A stretch of DNA of 64,000 nt, taken from contig OZ246983.1 of the NCBI GenBank assembly GCA_965232595.1, forward strand, positions 2,914,001 to 2,978,000. Direction: 5' to 3'. The position numbers were made by a program, and so were the translations under genes. Origin of the DNA: SZUA-309 sp965232595. Its GTDB lineage: Bacteria; Pseudomonadota; Gammaproteobacteria; Pseudomonadales; Azotimanducaceae. The notes under the pieces were generated by a model. The model saw only the letters and a program-made list of their open reading frames with translations, had not been told where the DNA came from and searched no databases. Position 1 is the first letter of the stretch; every line of letters starts with the position of its first letter. Below are positions 34,647-42,474 of this stretch, in pieces.

Positions 34647-36910
34647 TGCAGCCATTCTTTGAACTTCCGACCGAGGCGATTGGCCAGCCGCTTCACATCG
34701 ATGCCGCAGCCTGACTTCACCTTGTTGTTTGCATCTGCCGGCAGTGGCAGCTGAACGACTTCCGCACAGCTCTCATTGGCCAGCAGTCCGGTCTCGTACT
34801 CTACCGCTTCAGAGCCTTCGGCGGGCGGTGGCAGGGGGTTGACCCCGAGCTGGGTGAACACCGCATCCCAGACCCTCAAAGCGCCGGCAGCACCCGTCAT
34901 GCCGGTCGGCCGATTGTCATCGAAGCCGACCCAGACCACGGCCAGCCGCTCGTTGTCGTAGCCGGCAAACCAGCTGTCCCGGTAGTCGTCCGACGTGCCC
35001 GTTTTGCCGGCGGTGCCGAGGCGGCTGAAGCGGGAGGTTTTGCCGGTGCCGCGCTCCATGACCACCTCCAGCGCACGGTTGATCGCGCTGGCAGGCTCAG
35101 GATCGAGCTGTTGCTCGAAGGAAAACGGTTGTCGGCTGAGCGGCAGGCCCTGTTCGTCGAGCACGGTGATGACCGACTTCGGAGACATGTGAAAGCCGCC
35201 GCTGGCGAACGTCGAGTAGAGCGCCAGCACTTCCAGGGGCGAGCGCGGCTCCGCCCCCAGCAGCAGCGATGGGTAGGCGTTTTCCGTTGGCTGCCCTGTC
35301 AGGGAAGCCAGCCGGTCGGCCACCTGGTCGACGCCAAGTGCCAGGCCGAGATTGACCGTAGCCAGATTCATCGAGTCCCCGAGCGCTCGGACCATCGGCA
35401 CTGCCCCGTGGATCTCGTTGTCGAAGTTCTGCGGGTTCCAGTCGCCCGAACCGCGCAGGGTGAGGGAGACGGGCGCATCCTGCAGCGTGCTGCCAAGGTG
35501 GTAGCCGCGCTCGAGGGCGGCGAGGTAGACCACAGGCTTGATGAGCGAGCCGATGGTCCTGCGCGCGTTCAGCGCTCTGTTGAAGCCGTCGACACCTGCC
35601 GCACGGCCGCCGGAGATCGCTTGAATTTCGCCGGTCTGGGTATCGGCGACCACCACCGCGCCCTGCAGCTCGCCGGTCGGCAGCAGTCGGTGCTCCTCGA
35701 GGCGGGTGAGAGTGCCTTCCAGCGCCTGCTCAACCGCATCCTGGGTGCGGGGAGACAGGGTGGTGAACACGCGCAGCCCGTTGCTGGTCAGGTCCTGCTC
35801 GTCGTACTCGCCGAGCGATGTGCGGACCAGGTCCATGAACGCAGGGTAGTAGGCGCCACCACTGCGGGCACCACGAACCACCTCGAACGGACGCGCTTTG
35901 TTGGCTGCAAGCTCATCAGCGTCGAGCAGGCCGGCTTCGAACATCTTGCCGAGCACCAGGTCGCGGCGTTTGTGGACCCGCTCTTCGTTGCGATAGGGGT
36001 TGTAGTAGGACGGCCCGCGAATGATCGCCACCAGGGTGGCAAGCTCGTGCGCTTCGAGCTCTCCCAGAGGCCGATTGAAGTAGAACTGAGCGCCCAGGCC
36101 GAAGCCGTGCACGGCCCGGACGCCATCTTGGCCGAGATAGATCTCGTTGACGTAGGCATTGAGGAGCTCGCTCTTATCGAACTTGAGCTCCAGGATCATG
36201 GCCATGGCCACTTCCTGCAGCTTGCGCTCGAAGGTCTGCCGGTTGGTCAGGTAGTAGCTTTTCACCAGCTGCTGGGTGAGCGTGCTGCCGCCCTGCCGGA
36301 TCTCGCCGCTGGTCAGGTTGACCCAGGCAGCCCTGGCGATCCCGATCGGATCGAAGCCGAAGTGACGGTTGAAGTTGGCGTCTTCCACCGCAACCAGGGC
36401 CCCCGTCAGCAGCTCCGGCACCTCCTCCGGTGTCAGCACCAGGCGATCCTCGCCGTGGCTGGGGAAGAAGTTGCCGATATTCAGCGGGTCCAGGCGGACC
36501 AGCGGCACCGGGCGGCCGCTGGCATCTTCCACCCCGATGATGCCCTGGTCGTCGAAATTCAGCCGGATACGCTGGCTGGCTCGGACGGTTTCAGGAAACT
36601 CGAAGGCTCGGAGGTAAACGTCCAGCAGGTGGCCGCGGCGCGCGTAGGTGCCTGGGGCAGGCAGGTTGGCGTTGGCGGCGTAGCCGAGCCGGATCAGCTC
36701 GTCGATCATCTCTGCCAGGGTCAGCTCGGCGCCGGCGTAGAGCTCCACCGGTGCTGCGTAAACCTGAGCCGGCACCGACCAGCGCCGGCCTTCGAAGGTC
36801 TCGGTGATCAGCCGGTTCAGGTGCAGGAAGTACGTGGCCAACGCGATCAGGGCCAGCGCGGCAAGCGCCGCCGCCCCGATCAGAAACCGACGCAGGAGGC
36901 CGCCGGTCAT
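34643..36910 (-). CDS. mrcB: Penicillin-binding protein 1B, bifunctional peptidoglycan synthase
   Basis: The 755-residue protein has one N-terminal membrane helix (about residues 10-30) followed by a UB2H-like region and the glycosyltransferase motif EDANFNRHFG at 176-185 with the catalytic Glu. Further motifs RQGGSTLTQQLVKSYYL, NEIYLGQ and RGP complete that domain. The transpeptidase has SLIK at 455-458, SMN at 513-515 and KTG at 636-638, all intact. It polymerises and cross-links peptidoglycan at the inner-membrane surface. The domain layout fits PBP1b rather than PBP1a. It is co-transcribed with the TPR lipoprotein. Confidence 0.95.
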   Translation of the reverse strand: MTGGLLRRFLIGAAALAALALIALATYFLHLNRLITETFEGRRWSVPAQVYAAPVELYAGAELTLAEMIDELIRLGYAANANLPAPGTYARRGHLLDVYLRAFEFPETVRASQRIRLNFDDQGIIGVEDASGRPVPLVRLDPLNIGNFFPSHGEDRLVLTPEEVPELLTGALVAVEDANFNRHFGFDPIGIARAAWVNLTSGEIRQGGSTLTQQLVKSYYLTNRQTFERKLQEVAMAMILELKFDKSELLNAYVNEIYLGQDGVRAVHGFGLGAQFYFNRPLGELEAHELATLVAIIRGPSYYNPYRNEERVHKRRDLVLGKMFEAGLLDADELAANKARPFEVVRGARSGGAYYPAFMDLVRTSLGEYDEQDLTSNGLRVFTTLSPRTQDAVEQALEGTLTRLEEHRLLPTGELQGAVVVADTQTGEIQAISGGRAAGVDGFNRALNARRTIGSLIKPVVYLAALERGYHLGSTLQDAPVSLTLRGSGDWNPQNFDNEIHGAVPMVRALGDSMNLATVNLGLALGVDQVADRLASLTGQPTENAYPSLLLGAEPRSPLEVLALYSTFASGGFHMSPKSVITVLDEQGLPLSRQPFSFEQQLDPEPASAINRALEVVMERGTGKTSRFSRLGTAGKTGTSDDYRDSWFAGYDNERLAVVWVGFDDNRPTGMTGAAGALRVWDAVFTQLGVNPLPPPAEGSEAVEYETGLLANESCAEVVQLPLPADANNKVKSGCGIDVKRLANRLGRKFKEWLQ

Positions 36911-36923
36911 GAGGGCCTGCTGC

Positions 36924-37559
36924 TCAGGATGCGGTGAACCCCGGATCGGCCCGACGAATGCCCAGCCAGGTGCCGAGCCGGCGGAACACGGCGGCGATGG
37001 CGCGAATCAGTTTCGGCAGCAGCAGGCATATGAGGATCAGGAAGACGGCGAGGGCGGCCAAGAATAGCACGGGGTTCGACAGCGCGGCCCAGAGCCCGGC
37101 GAACACGGCCACGTCTTCCGCCACCGAGGCGCCGAAGTTCGTGAACGGCTCCGGTGAGGTGTTGATCAGCAACCGGCTGCCGGCTTTGCTGGCATGAGTT
37201 GCTGCGGTCAAGGTGCCGCCGGTGAGGCCGGCTGCAACCGCAATGGCGGGATCCACGTTGCCCACGGCACCAGCGGCCAGCATGGCGCCGGCAGGAATGC
37301 GGATGAAGGTGTGCAGGGTGTCCCAGGCGCTGTCGACACCGGGCACTTTGTCCGCGAAGAACTCCACGCAGTACATGAACGCGGCGGCAATGATCACCAG
37401 CGGGTCCTGCACCACGGCCAGGCTGTCCGGCAGTTCGACATAGCCGGTGGCGCCGCCAATGCCGAGCATGGCAACTGCCGCGTAGAGGTTGATGCCGCTG
37501 GCCCAGGCCACGCCCAGCGTCAGCGAGATCGTCTGTATCAGGTCGGTGTATTCGCCCAT
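36924..37559 (-). CDS. DUF4126 membrane protein
   Basis: The 211-residue protein has five hydrophobic segments. The first part reads GVAWASGINLYAAVAMLGI followed by a YVELP loop, and a second conserved part FFADKVPGVDSAWDTLHTFIRIPAGA, both characteristic of the DUF4126 family. No function is established for the family. The start is the ATG at 37559; upstream AAGGACATG provides a ribosome site. It sits 14 bases upstream of mrcB on the same strand and may belong to its operon. Confidence 0.85.
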   Translation of the reverse strand: MGEYTDLIQTISLTLGVAWASGINLYAAVAMLGIGGATGYVELPDSLAVVQDPLVIIAAAFMYCVEFFADKVPGVDSAWDTLHTFIRIPAGAMLAAGAVGNVDPAIAVAAGLTGGTLTAATHASKAGSRLLINTSPEPFTNFGASVAEDVAVFAGLWAALSNPVLFLAALAVFLILICLLLPKLIRAIAAVFRRLGTWLGIRRADPGFTAS

Positions 37560-37641
37560 GTCCTTTTGTTTCCTGGCGAGATTGTCGGGCAGCCTAAGCC
37601 AGGAATCCTGAACGAAAACTGAAGTTCGGGTGAAAGGTGCC

Positions 37642-37671
37642 TTGCGGCAGGCCTGGATGCTGGTGGAGAAT
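37642..37671 (+). promoter_or_regulatory. Candidate sigma-70 promoter for the TPP riboswitch transcript
   Basis: TTGCGG at 37642-37647 and GAGAAT at 37666-37671 are separated by 18 bases. Transcription would begin near 37678, just ahead of the riboswitch aptamer, which supports the assignment despite the modest -10 match. Between the DUF4126 start at 37559 and this point I see nothing else in the gap. Confidence 0.35.
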
Positions 37672-37675
37672 GACC

Positions 37676-37763
37676 GTCGACCTAAGGGGTGGCACCGGCC
37701 TGAGACGCGGCAGAACCGCGGACCCTTTGAACCTGATCCGGATCATACCGGCGTAGGAATAGG
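37676..37763 (+). promoter_or_regulatory. TPP riboswitch (THI element)
   Basis: The conserved aptamer pieces are all present in order: AAGGGGTG, then CTGAGA, then ACCCTTTGAACCTGAT followed by CCGGATCATACCGGCGTAGG. The short P1 pairing CCTA (from 37681) with TAGG (ending 37757) closes the element. The core sequences are essentially invariant and specific for the thiamine pyrophosphate riboswitch. It lies about 115 bases upstream of a TonB-dependent receptor gene on the same strand and therefore probably represses that gene when thiamine pyrophosphate is plentiful. Confidence 0.95.
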
Positions 37764-37797
37764 CGTATCTCGATCAGATTCTCCTATGCAGGCACTG

Positions 37798-37874
37798 GCA
37801 GCGTGACGCGACGCTGTGCAGCCGCTGCTCCCTCGGGTCGACGACTTCGGTCTTTGACGAGCTAAGTGGAGCAG
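37798..37874 (+). promoter_or_regulatory. Possible expression platform: alternative pairings around the receptor ribosome site
   Basis: CTGCTCC at 37825-37831 is perfectly complementary to GGAGCAG at 37868-37874, which contains the receptor's ribosome-binding site. The same anti-ribosome-site strand can instead pair through CGCTGC (37823-37828) with GCAGCG at 37798-37803. A further hairpin CAGCGT-GACGCG-ACGCTG (37799-37816) competes for the latter. These mutually exclusive pairings are what a translational riboswitch needs. No folding program was run and the linkage to the aptamer is inferred. Confidence 0.4.
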
Positions 37875-37876
37875 AC

Positions 37877-39997
37877 ATGATTTCCCGAACCGGACCCCAA
37901 CATTGGCACGCTCGAGCGCAGGGCCTTGTCCTTGCCGTGGCGAGCCTGATCCTGGCACCGAACCTGCTGGCTGAAGACGCAACCGTGATCGAGGAGATCC
38001 TGGTCACCGCGGAGTTCCGCTCAACCTCGGTGAACCGGACGCCTGCCTCCGTGAGCGTGGTGGAAGTCGGCGATCTCCGGGGCCGGGCGGTGCAGCACCT
38101 GGAAGACGTGCTGGCCCAGGTGCCGAACGTCAACTTTGCGGGCGGCAGCAGCCGGGCCCGTTTCTATCAGGTCAGGGGGATCGGCGAGCGGGGTCAGTTC
38201 GAGGAGCCGCTGAACGCGTCCGTTGGCCTGCTTGTGGATGGCGTGGACTTCAGCGGCATTGGCACCGCGGCGGTGCTGCACGACGTCTCTCAGGTTGAGG
38301 TGCTGCGCGGTCCGCAGGGCACGATCTACGGTGCTAACGCGCTGGCGGGGTTGATGAGTATCAGAACCAACGCGCCCACCTCGGAGTTCGAAGGTGGCCT
38401 GACCCTGGATGCCGGCAACTACGATGCCCTGGGCGTTGGCCTCACCCTGTCTGGGCCGCTCGGCGACAGCCTCGGCGGCCGGCTGGCCGTGCGCTCCTAC
38501 CAGGACGATGGCTTCTACAAGAACACGTTCCTCGATGAAACGGATACCAACGAGCGGGACGAGCTGTCCGTTCGAGGCCGCCTGGACTGGGCGGCAACAG
38601 AACGGCTGGATCTGGGGCTGACGCTGGGCCACATCGATATCCAGAATGGTTACGACGCCTTCTCGCTGGACAACAACCGGCGCACCCGCTCGGACGAGCC
38701 GGGGCAGGACGCGCAGAAATCGACCTACGGCGCCCTCAACGCGGACTGGCTGATTAGCGATGCGGTCATCTTCGAAGGTGCGCTCGGCCACGCAACCAGC
38801 GAGATCGATTACGGCTACGATGAAGACTGGACCTTCGTAGGCTTCCACCCCTGGGAGTACTCGTCCACAGATCTTTACCAGCGGGACCGGGACACCACCA
38901 CGCTGGATCTGCGCCTGCTGTCCGGCGAGACCGGCAGGTTGTTCGCCGGCAGCACCAGCTGGGTGATCGGCCTCTACGCGCTGAATCAGGAGGTTGATCT
39001 GACCCGGACCTACACCTACCTGGCCGCGCCCTTCGAGTCCGGCTTCGAGATAGATCGTATGGCGCTTTACGGCGAGATCACCGCCGATCTCAGCGAGCGG
39101 GCCCGCCTGACCCTGGGCCTGCGCGGTGAACGCCACGAATCCACCTACGGTGATTCGGACGGCGTGGCGTTCGATCCGAAAGACGATCTCTGGGGCGGCC
39201 GGCTCATCTTCGAGTGGGATCTGAACGAGCGCTCGCTGGTTTACGCCAGCGTAACCCGCGGCTACAAGGCCGGCGGCTTCAACGCCAGCAACTCGCTGGA
39301 TGAGGATCTTCGTGAGTTCGACCCCGAGGTGCTCTGGAACTACGAGCTCGGGTTGAAGGGGCGCTGGTTCGAGGATCGCGTCACCGGCCGCTTCTCGCTG
39401 TTCAGCATGGACAGAGAAGACGTGCAGATCGGCACCTCCATCAGCCGGCTCCGTCCGGACGGCAGCACGGAGTTCATCCAGCTCACCAGCAACGCTGCAG
39501 AAGGCACCAATCGGGGGATCGAGATGGAGCTGGTCTGGGCGCTGAGCGAGGGCTGGGAGGTGTTCGGCAGCCTCGGCTTCCTGGACACCGAGTTCCGGGA
39601 CTTCGTGAACTCATCGGGCGAAGATCTGGACGGCGAAGAGCAGGCTCATGCGCCGCGCTATCAGTTCTTCCTCGGTGCCGAGTACCGCTCGCCGACCGGC
39701 TTCTACGCCCGTCTCGAGCTGGAAGGGAAGGATGCGTTCTACTACAGCGACAGCCGCCGTTTCTCGGACCGCCCGGACGAGTTGATCTCAGAGCCCTACG
39801 AGCTCTGGAACGGCGCCGTCGGCTACGAGCGCGAGCGCTGGGACGTTCGCCTCTGGGCCCGCAACCTCACGGATGAGGAGTACACGATTCGGGGCTTCTA
39901 CTTTCCCAACGATCCGCGCGACTTCTACACCGAGCGAGGCTGGTTCCAGTACGGCGACCCGCGCCGCTACGGGCTGACGTTCAACCTGAAATTCTGA
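37877..39997 (+). CDS. TonB-dependent outer-membrane receptor, TPP-riboswitch controlled
   Basis: The 706-residue protein has a signal peptide ending NLLA before EDA, a TonB box-like IEEILVTA near residues 38-45, and a plug domain with SVSVVEVGDLRGR and VEVLRGPQGTIYGANALAGLM. A beta-barrel with alternating aromatic strands follows, ending in the terminal pattern GLTFNLKF with C-terminal Phe, required for outer-membrane assembly. The riboswitch upstream points to uptake of thiamine, its phosphate or a precursor; such regulation of receptors is known in other Gram-negative bacteria. No inner-membrane thiamine transporter is adjacent, so the rest of the pathway must lie elsewhere. Confidence 0.92.
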   Translation: MISRTGPQHWHARAQGLVLAVASLILAPNLLAEDATVIEEILVTAEFRSTSVNRTPASVSVVEVGDLRGRAVQHLEDVLAQVPNVNFAGGSSRARFYQVRGIGERGQFEEPLNASVGLLVDGVDFSGIGTAAVLHDVSQVEVLRGPQGTIYGANALAGLMSIRTNAPTSEFEGGLTLDAGNYDALGVGLTLSGPLGDSLGGRLAVRSYQDDGFYKNTFLDETDTNERDELSVRGRLDWAATERLDLGLTLGHIDIQNGYDAFSLDNNRRTRSDEPGQDAQKSTYGALNADWLISDAVIFEGALGHATSEIDYGYDEDWTFVGFHPWEYSSTDLYQRDRDTTTLDLRLLSGETGRLFAGSTSWVIGLYALNQEVDLTRTYTYLAAPFESGFEIDRMALYGEITADLSERARLTLGLRGERHESTYGDSDGVAFDPKDDLWGGRLIFEWDLNERSLVYASVTRGYKAGGFNASNSLDEDLREFDPEVLWNYELGLKGRWFEDRVTGRFSLFSMDREDVQIGTSISRLRPDGSTEFIQLTSNAAEGTNRGIEMELVWALSEGWEVFGSLGFLDTEFRDFVNSSGEDLDGEEQAHAPRYQFFLGAEYRSPTGFYARLELEGKDAFYYSDSRRFSDRPDELISEPYELWNGAVGYERERWDVRLWARNLTDEEYTIRGFYFPNDPRDFYTERGWFQYGDPRRYGLTFNLKF

Positions 39998-40002
39998 CCG
40001 CT

Positions 40003-40022
40003 CGCCCTGCTGACGCAGGGCG
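40003..40022. terminator. Hairpin between convergent genes, likely bidirectional terminator
   Basis: CGCCCTGC at 40003-40010 pairs perfectly with GCAGGGCG at 40015-40022 around a TGAC loop. It occupies the 29-base space between the stops of the TonB receptor and the DsbA-like gene. There is no T-run, so termination may rely on the strong stem or on Rho. Confidence 0.5.
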
Positions 40023-40026
40023 TGGC

Positions 40027-40737
40027 TCAGTCGGAGCTCCCGGAGCTGCTGGAAGCTGCGGGCGTACCGCCCTGCTCGAGGCCGATGAGATGGTCGACCA
40101 CCTCCAGCGCCACCTTGCGGCCGACATCCATGGAAACCACGTAGGCGCCGTTCACCGCCATTGCCGGTACGGCGCGAATCACCACCTGGCGCTGCGCCGC
40201 CTCACCTTCGCGGAGCATGCGACGCACCTCAGGGCCGTTCCAGGCGGCCATGAACTCTTCGGCGGTCGCACCGTTCCCGTCAACGAAGTCAGCCACGTCC
40301 TCGGGGCTTGCGAACATGCGCCCGGAGTTGTGGATGCGGCGGAAGATCCGGTCGTGGTTCTCATCGAGGATGTCGAGCGCCACCAGGGTGTAGTAAGTCT
40401 GCGCAAGCAGCACCCACTGCGGCGAGAAGGTGACCGGGATGCGGGCAAAGTCCACGTTTTCCGGCTTCGTCTGCAGCCAGTCGTGGATCAGCGGGTCGAA
40501 GTTCTTGCAGTGCACGCAGGCGTAGGAGAAGAACTCCACCACCTCCACGTTGGCCCCGGGTCGGCGCCGCTCCGCGTTCTCGATGACCTCGTAATGCTCG
40601 CCCGCCACGAACTCGCCCTGGGTTGCCCCGGTGCTGTAGATCAGGCCGTAGCCGACGACGACCAGTCCGAGCAGCGCCACGCCACCGATGATCAGGCCGC
40701 GCACCAGGGGCACGTTGTTGGACTTCTTCTTCGACAT
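40027..40737 (-). CDS. DsbA-family thiol:disulfide oxidoreductase, membrane-anchored
   Basis: From the ATG at 40737 the protein has 236 residues. It has a short basic head, one membrane helix (about residues 12-33) and a periplasmic thioredoxin-fold domain with inserted helices. The active site is CVHC at 74-77 in the context FFSYACVHCKNFDP, and the cis-Pro loop reads AVPAMAVNG. CVHC is close to the CPHC of DsbA. An uncleaved N-terminal helix would anchor it in the inner membrane. It probably forms disulfides in secreted proteins. A divergent glutaredoxin-like gene starts 116 bases away. Confidence 0.87.
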   Translation of the reverse strand: MSKKKSNNVPLVRGLIIGGVALLGLVVVGYGLIYSTGATQGEFVAGEHYEVIENAERRRPGANVEVVEFFSYACVHCKNFDPLIHDWLQTKPENVDFARIPVTFSPQWVLLAQTYYTLVALDILDENHDRIFRRIHNSGRMFASPEDVADFVDGNGATAEEFMAAWNGPEVRRMLREGEAAQRQVVIRAVPAMAVNGAYVVSMDVGRKVALEVVDHLIGLEQGGTPAASSSSGSSD

Positions 40738-40853
40738 CCTTGATTCCTGCAGTCGGAAAAAGGCCGATTCTAACCGGCTCGCGAGGCGCATTGGAGCATC
40801 ATCTGGCATACTCCGGCGCTCGATTTTGAAAGCAGCGGACACTGAAGGGCCCA

Positions 40854-41126
40854 ATGAACGAGACCTACGAGCTTTATCACTCCGAACTCTGCGGCTTCTG
40901 CCACCGGGTGCGCCGTTACATGGCGAGCGCCGGTTGGGACTTTCCGCTGGTCGACACGCTGCGCGATCGCAGCGCCAAAGCGGAGCTGGTCGCGGGTGGT
41001 GGCAAGGCCACCGTGCCCTGCCTGAAGATCAGTCGGGGTGAGGAGGTGGAGTGGATGTACGAATCCATGGACATCATCAACTACCTGGAATCCAGGCGTT
41101 CCGATCAGGCCTCGGGGGCTTCCTGA
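40854..41126 (+). CDS. Glutaredoxin-like protein
   Basis: The small protein (90 residues) is a thioredoxin-fold domain with ELCGFCHRVRRY, placing the redox cysteines at positions 13 and 16, a cis-Pro motif KATVPCLKI and a final helix containing YESMDIINYLES, as in glutaredoxins and GST N-domains. The CGFC active site differs from the common CPYC of glutaredoxin 1, and a third Cys follows the cis-Pro. It should act in the cytoplasm in thiol reduction. It is divergent from the DsbA-like gene. Confidence 0.88.
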   Translation: MNETYELYHSELCGFCHRVRRYMASAGWDFPLVDTLRDRSAKAELVAGGGKATVPCLKISRGEEVEWMYESMDIINYLESRRSDQASGAS

Positions 41127-41199
41127 CCGGGCGTTGCGCCGACCGAGGTGCTGCGATACTTTTCTGAAGTTTTTTCACGCAACTGAATTTGCCTTAGAT

Positions 41200-41237
41200 A
41201 TTCCTTACCGAGACATTCCTTACGAGACCATTCCTTA
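41200..41237 (+). repeat. Three direct repeats ATTCCTTA in a 15-bp phase
   Basis: ATTCCTTA occurs at 41200, 41215 and 41230, exactly 15 bases apart. The first two units continue as CCGAGAC and CGAGACC, so the true repeat is close to 15 bases. The preceding region (from 41185) may carry a degenerate fourth unit. The run ends directly at the ribosome site AAGGGGG of the LLM gene at 41250. The block is AT-rich against a GC-rich background and could be an operator array or a slippage tract. Confidence 0.75.
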
Positions 41238-41249
41238 AAAGGGGGACAC

Positions 41250-42290
41250 ATGAAACTAGGACTGCTGACCGGATACTCCGGCGCCCGTATGGGTATCCCG
41301 ATCGACGCCATCAAGCATGCGGAGAATCTGGGTTACGACTCCGTCTGGACCGCTGAAGCCTACGGCTCTGACGCCGTGACGCCGGCGACCTGGATCCTCG
41401 CCCAGACCGAAAAGATCAAGGCCGGGACCGCGATCATGCAGATGCCGGCCAGAACGCCGGCGATGGCAGCCATGACCGCCATGACCCTGGCCGAGATGTC
41501 CGGTGGTCGATTCATCTGCGGCCTCGGTGCGTCCGGCCCGCAGGTGGTGGAAGGCTGGCACGGCCTGCCCTACGGCAAGCCAGTGACCCGCCTGAAAGAG
41601 TACGTTCAGATCATGAAGCAGATCTTCGCTCGGGAAGCGCCGGCCACCTTCGACGGTAAGATGTACCAGCTCCCCTACACCGGCGAAGGGGCGACCGGCC
41701 TCGGCAAGCCGCTGAAGAGCATCATGCATCTGCACGAAGATGTGCCGATCTACGCGGCCACCATCACTCCGGCTGGCGTTGCTGCCGCTGCGGAAGTTGC
41801 CGACGGCTTCTTCCCGGTGTGGATGGACCCGGAGCAGTACCACGTTTTCGACGAGCCGATCCAGAAGGGCTTCGCTGCCGCAGGCAACGACAAGAACCTG
41901 ACGCAGTTCGACATCGCCCCGTTCGTCACCGTGGTCATGGGCGACGACGTGGAGCAGTGCATGATGCCGATCCGCGGCAGCATGGCGCTCTACATTGGCG
42001 GCATGGGCGCGCGCGACAAGAATTTCTACAACGACTACGCGAAGCGTCTCGGCTTCGAAGAAGCCGCGGTCAAGATCCAGGACCTGTACCTGGCCGGCCG
42101 CAAGGACGAAGCCATGGCCGCCGTTCCGGCCGAGCTGATCGACGCCTGCCACCTGGTTGGCCCGGCAGATCGGATCAAGGAGCGCCTGCAGCGCTGGACC
42201 GCCGCCGGCAACGTGGGTCACGTGTCGAGCATGCTGCTCGGCTGCCAGGATCCGAAGGCGCTGGAGCTGGTCGCCGAAACCGTGCTCTAG
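41250..42290 (+). CDS. LLM-class oxidoreductase, Rv3520c-like (F420-dependent family)
   Basis: The 346-residue TIM-barrel protein begins KLGLLTGYSGARMGIPIDAIKHAENLGYDSVWTAE and continues with MSGGRFICGLGASGPQVVEGWHGLPYG, the pattern of the luciferase-like family resembling mycobacterial Rv3520c. Such enzymes use F420 or FMN to reduce or oxidise organic substrates. Which cofactor is used cannot be decided from sequence alone. A ribosome site AAGGGGG is present, and the gene is preceded by the phased 15-bp repeats and followed by the palindromic element, so it may be controlled on its own. Confidence 0.85.
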   Translation: MKLGLLTGYSGARMGIPIDAIKHAENLGYDSVWTAEAYGSDAVTPATWILAQTEKIKAGTAIMQMPARTPAMAAMTAMTLAEMSGGRFICGLGASGPQVVEGWHGLPYGKPVTRLKEYVQIMKQIFAREAPATFDGKMYQLPYTGEGATGLGKPLKSIMHLHEDVPIYAATITPAGVAAAAEVADGFFPVWMDPEQYHVFDEPIQKGFAAAGNDKNLTQFDIAPFVTVVMGDDVEQCMMPIRGSMALYIGGMGARDKNFYNDYAKRLGFEEAAVKIQDLYLAGRKDEAMAAVPAELIDACHLVGPADRIKERLQRWTAAGNVGHVSSMLLGCQDPKALELVAETVL

Positions 42291-42302
42291 AATCTTGGAA
42301 GA

Positions 42303-42455
42303 GGAAGGCCTCGCAGCTACCTGCAGGTTGCGGGGCCGTCGTCGGCACAGGGATGTGCCGACAATAGCGGACAGGGATGTCGGCTTTCAGCCCGCGCAGC
42401 AGGGCGCAGAAAGCCAAGCGTGCCCCGAAACCTGCAGGTAGCTGCGAGGCCTTCC
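42303..42455. repeat. 153-bp palindromic element with nested hairpins (REP/MITE-like)
   Basis: The arms 42303-42336 and 42422-42455 are complementary at 33 of 34 positions (one G-A mismatch). The 85-base apex contains a perfect 9-bp hairpin GTCGGCACA-GGGA-TGTGCCGAC (42341-42362) and a second one, GGCTTTC (42382-42388) with GAAAGCC (42409-42415). ACAGGGATGT occurs twice, at 42347 and 42371. It begins 13 bases after the LLM stop and ends before the convergent phosphotransferase, so it could be a mobile palindromic repeat that also ends transcription from both sides. No T-run is present. Confidence 0.85.
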
Positions 42456-42474
42456 GCCTGCCGGCTAACTGAAG

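Noticed and set aside
35111..36937. 608-codon open frame antisense to mrcB
   Set aside because: Long antisense frames are expected in GC-rich DNA when codon third positions are G or C. It has no start context or known domain, and mrcB on the other strand is intact with all catalytic motifs.
41200..41237. CRISPR or replication-iteron reading of the 15-bp repeats
   Set aside because: There are only three short units without unique spacers, no cas genes, and no replication initiator gene or plasmid context.
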